Shown here one piece after another: positions 33,963 through 45,574 of a DNA stretch of 64,000 nucleotides. The stretch is from positions 39,608,464 to 39,672,463 of the forward strand of contig CM035162.1 of NCBI GenBank assembly GCA_020205615.1, written 5' to 3'. The notes under the pieces are model-generated. The model was not told where the DNA came from. It made no database searches and saw only the letters and a program-made list of their open reading frames with translations. This DNA comes from Panax quinquefolius (taxonomy: Eukaryota; Streptophyta; Magnoliopsida; Apiales; Araliaceae). The first letter of the stretch is position 1; every line of letters starts with the position of its first letter. The translations under genes and the position numbers were made by a program.

Positions 33963-36474
33963 TGGCCCCCCAAAATAGGTATCTGACACCCATTACGAGT
34001 AGCCCGAATACATGATGCATAAAAGCAAACTACAACTTCATAATCTGATTGTAGTGCAAAATCGACAACACACATCTTTGTGAGTTTAAATACAAATATT
34101 GTCTTACAGACAATATCCACACTCAAATAAGTCCTCATTACAATTATTCAAACACTATTTTACGAAATAGTGAGGAATTTGCTAAAACATCTTTCTAGAA
34201 CCATCACTCCATTACCCAGAAGCTAGTTCTGCTTTGTTATCTCACCTCCTCACGAGAAAAAATGGAACAAAAAGGAAAAGGTGAGCTCAACTAGCCCGAT
34301 AAAGAATATTATGACTAAGATAATATCTGACAAATTATCGTTAGTCTTCACGAGGAAAAATCGATAAAATATAATAGACAACAAGTTTTAGATCAACAAG
34401 CTGCGGTGAAAACAACAATCCATTAGAAGAGTCGAGTAGAGAATGAGTTCTACTATCTTCTAAGATTTAAAAATCCATCATCATATTTTATCCACAACAA
34501 CAACAATCGATATACATCTTTAATCAATATTCATCTTTTGCACTCTCTGGCGAAGATATTCATTTTATATCACCGGTTGGTTCATATTCATCTCAACACA
34601 CATTCATCATCTTTGCTTTTCTGGGGCGAAAGATATTCATCGATTAATCATTCATCTTTTGCTTTCTGAGGCGAAAGATATTCGATAATATCATCATTTA
34701 GGGTGAGGATGATGAAAAATATTTTAAAAAAAGCGAATCCGGTGAGACGGAAGGACAAATAGTAAGGATTATAAGTATAACGGTTTATCGAAGATCGATA
34801 ATACTCCATAATAACCAATTTTGAAGCAAAATTCAAGAATAAAGATCAAAACATGGATCTGATCAAAGATAGTAACCATAATAGACATCTTGGACAAAAG
34901 AAGAAAATTTCATTTTTTAGGTGAATAGTGTTATGAAGTGAATAGTGTAGTATATATCGTGAATAGTGTCTTATATCGTGAATAGTAACCCAAACAAAAA
35001 GTTCCAAATTTGATAAAAAGTTCATACCAACATTTGGTATAATGATATTGAAGAAAATATCATTTTAAGAAGAATATAACACCCACTTACCTCAAAATAT
35101 CAATACTTACGATCGAAATATCGGTATAAAATTTGAAGAAACTTTGCAGCGATGAATATAAACTCTCACAAAAGTATCTAAATACTCACAAAATACACTC
35201 GATAATCTAGAGAGAAAGAGAGAAAGCTTATGTTTACGGTGTGATTTTCAATTCTAACTTAGCCCTCTATTTATAGGAAAATGTTAGCAGACTTGACTTG
35301 ACTGACTTTGATGGCTTTACTACTTTCTTATTCCCACCCACCACATTTGAAATAAAATTCAGCACATTTCTTCACCAACCACAAGTGGGGCCCACTCGAT
35401 TCTAAATTTTCCACCAAAATGCTAAATTCGGATACTTGACAATTTACGAACCGATCACCTCTTCTTAAAATTCATAACAAATCATCGTTCATTTTTAACG
35501 GTTCAAAATTTGTGGACATATACTCAACTTATATATATATAACATATCCAAAAATTACAACGATCCAATCGGTCGGATTAAAAATTATAACTCACATGAT
35601 ATATCTCAAAAACTTTGGTTTAATTTTTAATACCTTCATTCAAACAAAAATCTTGATAAAACACCTCAACATTAACTCTTTCATTTTTAACCACAATAAA
35701 TATATCCAACATTTATATCCACATAAAATAAATATTTCCTTATCATATGAATCGATAATTAATTATTCACAAATAATATTACGAAATCACATTTATAATG
35801 ACGGTAGTTCCGGAGAAGGGGGCTTTCGATAAAATTTCTCCTTCTTGGCGCATGATTAGGTGACCAACCTCTCCTTGTGAGAACTTTCTAGACATTGCCA
35901 ATAATGCTATCTAATAATATTATTCAAATAATATGAATTATTGATCGATAATGGGAAATCTTGTGCGGTGATAATTATTGAAACAACAATAATATAAAAT
36001 ATCAATAGCGACAATTATTGAATCGATAAAATAAAATATTGAGCGATAACTCTTTGTAACAATTATTGAGTAGTGCCTTCTTACGTAAGGATCGATAATT
36101 CATCAATCATCATGTGCATCCACGTATTCTATATTTTTAACCACGGGTATTCCAACGGTGTTAACTTGGTAACAACTACTGTGATTTTTATAAAAACTTC
36201 AAACTTGTCGTTTTCTTCATCAAAGCAATTATTACATTATGGGGCCCCTGAAATGATTTGCGCGTGATAAAATACGAATATTCTCAACAACAAGAATATT
36301 CCACGACCAAATGAATATTCCCAACAATGATGATTATTTTATAACCACTTGCATATTTTGCAAAATTTTTACATTTCACCCATAACGAGAGAATTATATC
36401 AAATTAATACCTTATTATTCACAATAATAATTAGAGGAAATTCGATTTTATTTATAATAAGTTGGGGTCTTTCA
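33963..36474 (-). repeat. Element B 5' LTR
   Basis: Begins in a damaged TGGCCCCCCAAAATAGG and ends GGGGTCTTTCA. Leader stem-loop array at about 34520-34690 (TTCATCTTTTGC...CGAAAGATATTC), minus TATA near 35268-35277, conserved U3 block at about 35805-35905. Confidence 0.88.
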
Positions 36475-36950
36475 TGCGTATTAATTTCGGTCCCAACAAC
36501 GTTTAATTCTCCCACCTCGTCCTGCATCTTTGGAGAATGACACTTTCGTCCATACTGGCGCCTCAAATGGAGCCATGCCAATACTTGCTGATAACTATTG
36601 TTGTAGGAGAATTCCACACGCAAGCAAGTACTTATCCCAACTTCCTTTAAAATCTAGGACCTGAAAGTCTTAATAGATCTTCAGGGTTTGAATAGTCCTC
36701 TCTCGATTGTCCGTCCATTTGAGGATGGTATCTTTCGAATCAATCGTTAAATGGTGTCCATAGCTTTTTGTAAGCTAACCCAAAATCGTGAAATGAATCT
36801 TGGGTCACGATCCGAAACTATGGATACTGGCATGCCATGCAATCTCACAATCTCATTCACGTACATACTAGCAAGACGTTCAAGGGAATAAATCTCACGT
36901 ATCGGCAAGAAATGGGCAGACTTGGTTAATCTATCAACAATAACCCAAAA
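36475..36950 (-). pseudogene. pol: Stray integrase fragment
   Basis: A piece of chromovirus integrase lying between the end of element B and the start of element C. On the minus strand it begins with [10 protein letters not shown] (near 36945), continues through the core with DPRF and the ETIQ-type stretch, and ends in the start of the C-terminal part (near 36480). It is collinear with 29700-30170 of element B. Both edges are abrupt: the left joins the B LTR end, the right joins the chromodomain tail of element C. It may be what is left of an older element that B inserted into, or belong to C after an internal rearrangement. Confidence 0.8.
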
Positions 36951-39900
36951 TTTCGTCCTTGAAATTAGGGTGCGTACATGGTATGTCGAAGAGGTAAGGA
37001 TATATTGATTTCATCTCAAATTCTAACTCCCAGGTCATTTTTTCCACATCGTGGTTTCTCCACAAAACTTTGACTTGAGGTATAACCTTGGAGCGTAGAA
37101 TATGATCCTTTTTATCCAAGATTTTAACAGGTAACTCTTCATACGTTAAATCTTCCTCTATCTCGTCTGGTTCTAATTCAATAATGTGGTTCGGGTCTTT
37201 CACATATTTACGTAACATAGATATGTGAAAAATGTTATGAACACGAGACATACATGGCGGTAAAGCGAGTCTATACGCCAAAGTTCCTACTCGATCGAGG
37301 ATTAAAAATGGGTCAATGAATCGAGGGTTGAGCTTTCCTCTCTTTCCAAATCTCGTAACTCCCTTCCATGGAGCAACACGTAATAACACATGATCTCCAA
37401 TATTGAATTCCACGTCCTTTCGATGAAGATCAGCATAACTCTTTTGTCGATCTTGTGAGGTTTTTATACATTGTCGGATCGTTTGAATCTTTTCCGTAGT
37501 CATACGTACCAACTTCGGTCTCAACAATGTTGCTTCACCCACCTCATCCCAAATCTTTGAAGAACAACACTTTCTTCCATCTGGCGCCTCAAATGGAGCC
37601 ATGCGATACTTGCTTGATAAGCATTGTTGTAGGAAAACTCCACCAATGGTAGAACTTATCCCAACTTCCTTGAAGTCGAGGACACGAGTCTTAATAGATC
37701 TTCAAGAGTTTGAATGGTCCTCTCATTTGTCCGTCCGATGCGAGGATGATATCTTAGAACTAAATCGTAAATCCGTGCTATAGCTTTTTGCAAACTAACC
37801 CAAAAATCTTGAAGTGAATCTTGGGTCTCGATCGAAAACTATGGATCTTGGCATACCATGCGATCTTACAATCTCGTTTATGTACATCTGAGCAAGACGT
37901 TCAAGTGTATAAGTTTCTCGTATAGGTAGGAAATGAGCAGCCTTGGTCAATCTATCAACAATGACCCAAATTGCATCTATGCCTTGAGAAACCTTGGGAA
38001 GACTAGTAACGAAATCCATGGTAATGTGTTCCCACTTCCATTCTGGAATTTCAAGTGGTTGTAATGGACCTTTTGGTACTTGATGCTCTGCCTTGACTCG
38101 TTGACAAGTTAAACACCTTGAGATAAATTCTGCTATCTCTCTCTTCATATTGCTCCACCAAAATATATGTCAAAGATCACGATACATTTTGGTACTCCCA
38201 GGATGGATTATAAACGGTGTGTTGTGTGCCTCCATCATGATTTTATACTTTAAATCAGGGTTGTTAGGAACACAAAGTCTGGAGTTGACTCGAAGTATTC
38301 CTTCTTCATCGATTCTTGCTTTCGGCATAGTACTTTCTTGTACTTTCTTCCTCATACGCATCAGCTCCAAGTCTGTAGCTTGTGCAGCTTTAACTTTATC
38401 GATTAAAGTCGGTTCTACTCGTATATTCGTCATCATCACATGGGTCCCTGGAGTCTTTATCTCTAACTCCATCCTTTGCAAGTCATACAAAATGGGCCTT
38501 TGCGTTGACAATATTACACTCGTGCCGCGTATGATCTTCTACTCGATAGCGTCGACTACTACATTCCCTTTTCCAGGATGGTATTGAATAGTATGATCAT
38601 AATCTTTCAACAGTTCGAGCCAACATCGTTGCCGCATGTTGAGTTCCTTTTGAGTGAAGAAATATTTGAGGCTTTTATGATCCGTATGATCTCCACTTTC
38701 TCCCCATACGGTAATGCCTCCCAATTTTTAAGCGCCAAAAACAGCGACTGCTGACTCTAGATCATGAGTAGGATAATTCCTCTCATATTCTTTGAGTTAA
38801 TCGTGAGGCATAGGCTATGACTTTCCAATGTTGCATGAGAACACATCCTAACCCTTTGCCCAAAAGCATCATTTGTAGATGACAAATCCCTCCGAGCGGA
38901 TGGTATTATCGAAATAGGTCTTTGAAATGAGTCTCCTCTTGAGTTCTTGAAAACTCTTCTCACATTCCACGCTCCAACCGAATTTTATATCTTTTTAGTC
39001 GGTGAGTTAATGGAGTAGCGATTCGAGAAAACCCTTCTACGAATCTCCGATAATAACCATTAAAGCCAGAAAGCTACGTCTTGCGTTCATTTGATTTAGG
39101 TTGCTCCCGGCTTTGAATTGCTTGATCTTTGCGGGTCAGACAGATATCCCATGATTTGATATCACGTGCCCGAGGAATGCAACTTCCTCGAAGCGAACTT
39201 CGCATTTCTTGACTTGACATATAACTTATTTTCACGAAGCTTTTGGAGTATCGACCTCGAAGTGTTGCTCATGGTCTTCACGGGTTTTGAAGTATATGAG
39301 GATGTCATCAATAAAGACGACCACAAAGTGATTCAAATATTCTTTGAATACTCGGTTCATCATGTCCATGAAAGCGGCGGGGAGCATTAGTCGATCAAAA
39401 GACATGACTAGGAATTCATAATGCCCGTACCGAGTTCTTAAAGCAGTCTTTGGAATGTCATCGGTTTTAATCTTCAACTGATGATATCCAGAATGAAGAT
39501 CGATCTCTGAAAAGAATTTGGCGCCTTGTAATTGGTCAAACAAGTCATCAATGCGAGGCAATGGGTACCTATTTTTTATGGTGACATGATTCAACTTCCG
39601 ATAATCAATACAAAGTCGCATACTCCCATCTTTCTTCTTCACGAATAGAACAGGAGCACCCCAAGGAGACGTACTAGGACGAATGAAACCGATGTCTAAC
39701 AATTCCTGCAATTGGGTCTTTAACTCCTGAAGTTTAATATGAGCTATTCGATTTGGGGCTTTGGAAATGGGTTTTGTATCGGGTTCAAGGTCGATACAAA
39801 ATTCAATTTTACGCTCTGGGGGTAGGCCAGGAAGTTCTTCAGGGAATACGTCAGGAAATTTATTAACAATAGAAATATCATTCAAAACTGACGTATTTTT

Positions 39901-40465
39901 GTTTAAATCCGTGACATGAGCTAAGAAAGCTTGACATCTGTTTTTCAATAAACGAATAGCTTTATGGCTTGAGATGACCGTGATTGATTTTAATGGTTTG
40001 GTCGCTTGAATACGCATAATAGGCTGATTAGGAATATGAAAGCTAACAACCTTACGAAAACAATCAATTTTTGCATGATAAATAGTTAACCAATCAATCC
40101 CTAGAATCACGTCAAATGCAAGTATTTTTAAAGAAATAAGATCGACGAATTAACGTGCGGTTCTGATTTAATCAAACAAGACTTATAAGCGATGGATGTA
40201 ATGAAGGTTTCTCCCAATGGAGTTTCAATGGATAAGTCAAAGTCTAATTTCTCTAGAGTCAAATTTAAACGTTGAGCGTAAGTAGGAGAAATAAAAGAAT
40301 GGGTAGAACCGGGTTATCAAATAAGGTATAGACTTCACTAGAGTTTATGATAAGCTTACCGTGTGATAACCTCGTTCGAGTTCTTTTCGCTTTTGGGAGG
40401 TCACAACAAACGCTCTCTCCTTGCCTTCTAAACTTTGACTTTTTTGGGGGACGGACCTTTGGTGC
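36951..40465 (-). pseudogene. pol: Element C pol: near-complete domains in long frames
   Basis: Polyprotein split in a few long minus frames. Frame 40110-39232 (292 codons) holds the protease end (ILGIDWL) and RT, with [35 protein letters not shown] and the FIDD active site at 39304-39315. RNase H lies at about 38990-38540 ([16 protein letters not shown]). The integrase zinc domain is in frame 38511-38170 (HPGSTKMYRDL). The core is in frame 38148-37795 ([38 protein letters not shown]). Frame 37602-36934 (222 codons) gives the integrase C-terminus and chromodomain (IPQVKVLWRNHDVEKMTWE). The protease DTGS region near 40310 is damaged. Breaks between frames are short, so this copy is the best reference for the lineage here. 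Confidence 0.92.
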
Positions 40466-41571
40466 CTCCATCCTAGTTGAACTTATCTTGATTGAACGAC
40501 AAAATCGAGCTAGGTGACCTTCTTTCCATAATTATAACATGCCTTGACGACATCGCCAGTTTGATGATGTGTCCCTCCCCTCCGCATTTGAAGCATATGA
40601 TAGGTGGTCGTTCTCCTTCCTTGACAATGGGTGTTGGTGCTGACGTGTTTCCATCATTGTTGAATCTCCTCTTCTTGAAATGTCCATTCTTATTGTCTTG
40701 GCTATGATTACCACCGAAGTGGTTACCATTTCTGGCATATTGATTCCCTCCACGTTTGTTTTCACCGCTTCGATGACTGTTACCACTGGTATTTTCATTC
40801 TGCCGGCTGCTTTCTCTTGGTTGCGTTGACTCGTTATCGCGCTCCAATAACTGAGCCCTATTTACAACATCTGAATACAAACACAGTTTATGAGAAATAA
40901 GATATTGTCGTATCTCCAGTTTCAAACCTCTTAAAAACATTCGCGTCATTCGCTCCTCATTATCGACCAAATGGGATGCAAACCGGGATAACTCCGCAAA
41001 TTTAGCTTCATATTGCGACATGGTCATATTGTTTTGTTCCAACTTGATAAACTCCACCTCCTTCATGTGACGAATACTTTCGGGAACGTACTTGTCGTTG
41101 AACAGCTCTTAGAACTTCTCCCAAGACATCTTGAGTCGCGTCGGTTGATGCGTTTTACTGATTCCCACCGATGTCTGCTTTTCACGCAACACATAAAGGT
41201 GGGCGAAGGGAACCTTTTGCTCCTCGGAGCATCCCAAGACATCAAATATCTTGGTGATTTGCTTTATCCATGCTTCACTTAAGTGGTTTTAGCTCTCATA
41301 AACTCCAGTGGTCCCGGCTCCTTGAAGCATTTTTTAGCGGTGGCCGTCCAGAGTTTCCGGTGTTTACACTGCATTTTGAAACAAGAGCCTCTCGCTTTGA
41401 TGTTGCATGAATTGCATGAAGCCTCGGAACATTTCATCGTTCATCATTTGGTTAGTGTTGTTGTTTGCATGAGGATTATTGCGCCTTCGATGCACATTGT
41501 CTGGTTATTGATGCGTGGAGATTCAACGGTCTCCTGTGCTCCATTGATGTTCTCAACATTCTGGATGCCAT
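40466..41571 (-). pseudogene. gag: Element C gag
   Basis: Starts at ATG 41571 (MASRMLRTSMEHRRP-type reading in mixed frames; intended start like MASENV of element A). The frame 41066-40473 (197 codons) holds the capsid core from MKEVEFIKLEQNNMTMSQYE through RMTRMFLRGLKLEIRQYLIS, a basic asparagine-rich stretch, and the first zinc knuckle CFKCGGEGH near 40590, whose last cysteine is not in frame. The N-terminal part (41571-41066) has frame shifts. Gag core and linker are well preserved compared with other copies. Confidence 0.88.
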
Positions 41572-41739
41572 TTTCAAACACCGCCACAAAACAAGGGTTA
41601 ATTGACATACAACATATTATCCCTATACTCGTGAGCCAATCAAATACCAAATAAACTTAGGTAGGTCATACTAGCGAAGAATTCCCCGTCTCTCCCCTCT
41701 AGTTCTAGTCTCACATCTTAGCCGGGGATCATATCCTAA

Positions 41740-41751
41740 GCTTTGATACCA
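41740..41751 (-). other. Primer binding site of element C
   Basis: GCTTTGATACCA on the plus strand, followed by the damaged LTR end TGATTACCCCCAAATAGG. Confidence 0.88.
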
Positions 41752-41754
41752 ATC

Positions 41755-42946
41755 ATGATTACCCCCAAATAGGTATACATCACCTATTCTCGAAGTCGCC
41801 AAATACATGGTACAGAATACAAATACAACTTAATTATACAACTATCGTGCAAAGTACGACAAAACATAAGCTGTGAGTTTTAATACAAATATTGTCGTCT
41901 AGACAATATACAAACTCAAATTCAATATTATTACATTTATTTTCCCACTATTTCATAGAATAGTGAGGACTACTAATGCTATCATCTGGTCCGTCACTCC
42001 GTTCCCCGACTAGTCCCTGCTACGTTCTCATTTCTGAAGAGAACAATGAAAGTAAAAGGGTGAGCTCAACTAGCCCGATGGAAATATTATGACTAAGATA
42101 ATGCGAGAATATATTATCGTTAGCTTTCAAATGATGTTAAAGCGATATAATATAACAACCATCAAGTTTAAGCTGCGGTGAAAGCAGCGATCCATTAAAA
42201 GAGTCAGTAGAGAATAAAATCTACTATCTTTTATGATTTAAAAGGTTTTTATTACTTTTATTCATTGGGACTCGACTTAAATAAATAATTCATATCATCG
42301 AATCACCCTGCACTACTGCCAAGGATATTCTTTAGTATCACGACCACAATTATCCATGCACTACGGGCGAAGAATATTTGTGTATTCATTAATGGTCATG
42401 ATCATGCCAACAATCGTCCATCAATACACTACGGGCCAATGAGGGACTTTTACCACATCATTTGTAACATTACGATCAATGATTACAATCAGAATAATTC
42501 ATTCTGGTCATAATCATACCAAGTCCATCAATAAAATAAGTTCAAGAATTAATTTATACAGGAACTAATAATGTCCAAATTGTCAACATGATACTGCTTT
42601 GTAGAGTAAAATTCAAGAATGCTCGGAAGAATATTTCCATGAAAAATCTTTGGATGAAGCACAAATATCAAGGATATTCCACTAATTTCATGGAGTATAG
42701 AAGTCAAAACTTTAACCAACTAAGTATAACAAGGAATGGAATAACAAAAGAAATCACCGAAGCATGCGATAGAATAGCATATATGCAGTTATTCCAACAG
42801 AATAATAAATAACGGAATCAATAATCCCGTAAAAAAGCACGAATATGTGATATTCCAATGAATAATAAAGAGCGGAATCGAATCCCAACAAAAAAGCATT
42901 ATATCTGAGGACATTCCAACGTAATAATAAAGAAGCGGAACCGAGT
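41755..42946 (-). repeat. Element C 5' LTR, first part (family 1)
   Basis: U5 and leader of a family-1 LTR in reverse: three TGCACTAC-GGCC motifs between 42307 and 42435, then the stem-loop array ATTCCAA...AATAATAAAG..GGAAT at 42740-42940. Cut at 42946 by element E. Confidence 0.88.
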
Positions 42947-45557
42947 TGTGGCGCCCCAAAATAGGTATACATCACCCATTACGAGTTGTCAATACATGAT
43001 GCGAAACAACTACAACTTTATTATTACAACGATAAAAGCTGTGAGTTTGAATACAAATATTATCTTCTAGACAATATCTATACTCAAATAAATCCTCATC
43101 ACATTTATTGATACATTATTTTACAAAAATGGTGAGGACTACTAAACAACTCTCTCTAGAACCTTCATTCCATACCCAGGCTAAATACTCGCTTATATTC
43201 TACGCCTCACGAGAAGAAAAATGGAACAAAAAGGAAAAGGGTGAGCTCAACTAGCCCGATAAAGAATATTATGACTAAGATAATATACAACAAATTACCG
43301 TTAGTCTTCAACGAGGGGAAAAATCTAATAGAATACAATAGACAACAAATTTTAAATCAATATTACATGTGAAAATAATAATTCATTAGAAGAGTTAAGT
43401 AGAGAATGCAAACTACTATCTTCATGTATGAATTTAAAAGTTCATCGTCTATCTTTTATCCTGTAACATCAATCAATATATATCTGAAATCAAATATTCA
43501 TCTTTTTACTCTGAGCCAAAGATATTCATCGATTAATCATGTTCATCTAAACACTGTTCATCTTTTTACTCTGGGCCAAAGATATTCATGAAAATCATTC
43601 ATCTTTACACTACTGGGCCAAAGATATTCAATAATATCATCATTTAAGGCGAGGATGATGAAAAATATTTTTAAAAAAGCGAATCCGGTGAAACAAAATG
43701 ACAGGATTAAGGATTAAGGATTAGTACTTTGTTTTATCCATGTCAAAAATACCTCAAAAATAATCATAGTGGTGTAAAATTCAAGAATGATCAAAACATG
43801 GATACTGATCAAAGCTAGTATCCATAATAGATATTTTAGACGAAAAAGGAAAATTTTCATTTTTCGATGAATAGTCTTAGTATTAAATGAATAATGTCAG
43901 TATCGTGAATAGTCTTGAGTATCGTGAATAAATAACTCAGACACCAAAAGTTTCAAATTTGATAAAAACTTGGATCAATATTTCAACATAATGATATTGA
44001 AGAAATAATATCATTACTGAAAAAAAATAATATCCCTTACCTCACAAAGAGCGATCTTACTAGTTGAAACAGGATATAGGCTATGACTTGAACTTGCATA
44101 GTATAGCAATACTCAAAGTATACTCAAAATACTCACAAAATACGCTCGATAATATAGAGAGAAAAAACTTGATTTACGGTGTAATTTTCAATTCTAACCT
44201 AAGCACCTATTTATAGGAAATTGCTTAGAACACCAAAGCAGAAAATTTAATTTAATATTATTATATATATCAAAATTCCTACGCCACTCTTGAAATCTGA
44301 TTTCACTTCAATAAGCACATGCCACATTCTAGAAAAAAAGTAAGAAAAAATGTTTTTCTAATTTAAAATAATTTAAACTTCCAAAATCAATTATTTGAGC
44401 TTGAACTTCAATAATTCACAATAAATAGCCCTTTTATCGAAAAATTCAAAACTCGAGACTTTTTATAGAAAATTCAATTCTCTACAACTTTTGAAAGAAA
44501 GTTTTTCCAAATTCCAAACAAAATTGACCAAAAATCCTCAAGCAGGCGATTTTTTTACAGGTATAATCAAATTTCGATCGATAAATGGGGTCCATGAGCA
44601 TGTTTAACATGTTTTAAACATTTATTGCAACAAAAATACTCTTCCTCCTCGTATACTCATATATCCCACATTAGTTGTAAAAATATCACCATTATTATAT
44701 TATTAAAATATAATAATATATTTAAATGAATTATTTTATCGAGAAAAAGATAAAATTTCAATTTTCAACAATTGTCACATTAAAAATTTTCTCCATCTAT
44801 ATCCACATAAAATCAATATTTTTCTCATCATATGAATCAATAATTAATTGTTCACAAATAATATTACGAGAATCCTGATATTGTGACGAGGCGGTTCAGG
44901 GAAGAGGGGCTTTCGATAAAAATTTCTCTCTTTCTTGGCGCATGATTAGGTGACCAAACCTCTCCTTAGATAGAACTTTCTAGACATTGCCAATAATGTT
45001 ATCTAATAATATTATTCGAGATAATATGAATTATTGCTTCGATAATGAAAATATCTTGTGTAATAATGACAATTATTGAAACAATGACAATATAAAATAT
45101 CAATGCGACAATTATTAAATCGATAAAATCTTGAGAGCGATAATTCTTTAACCATTATTGAGTAGTGCCTTCTTACGTAAGAATCGATAATTGGTGCAAT
45201 CTGGTGTCTTCTTGTGTTTTAACCAACCGGTATTTTAACGATATTAATTGATAACAACTACTACTTTATTATTTTAAACAACTTATATTTGTCGTTTTCT
45301 TCATCCAATCGCTTTTTAGTTATGGGGCCCACACATTTCTACTGGCTGTAGTCGTTACGAATATTCCCAAAGCGATGCGAATATTCCACGACCAAACGAA
45401 TATTCCCGACAACAATGAATATTTTATAACCACTTGCTTATTTTGAAATATTTACGTATTTTACCCCTAACTATCCACATTAATCAAATCAACCCTTACT
45501 ATTTCAAAATAATAAATAGAAAATTAAATTTCATTAATAATAAGTTGGGGTCTTCTG
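42947..45557 (-). repeat. Element E 3' LTR
   Basis: From TGTGGCGCCCC to GGGGTCTTCTGA. Leader stem-loop array about 43495-43632, minus TATA near 44209-44218, conserved U3 block at about 44880-44985, TCP-like GGGGCCCAC near 45324. Confidence 0.9.
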
Positions 45558-45558
45558 A

Positions 45559-45569
45559 CCTCCCTCCTT
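45559..45569 (-). other. Polypurine tract of element E
   Basis: AAGGAGGGAGG on the minus strand, adjoining the LTR. Confidence 0.8.
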
Positions 45570-45574
45570 ATGAA

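Larger units (their letters stand above)
27871..36474 (-). mobile_element. Element B: Ty3/gypsy chromovirus, left LTR truncated
   Basis: Minus-strand family-2 element with partial 3' LTR (27871-29112), polypurine tract, full-length but frameshifted pol and gag, primer site 33949-33960 and complete 5' LTR 33963-36474. The left LTR lacks its U5-side 1.2 kb and joins the end of element A directly. Confidence 0.9.

Noticed and set aside
35512..35832. 106-codon AT-rich plus-strand frame
   Set aside because: Low-complexity I/N/Y/K composition inside the element B LTR; not conserved in frame in the left LTR.
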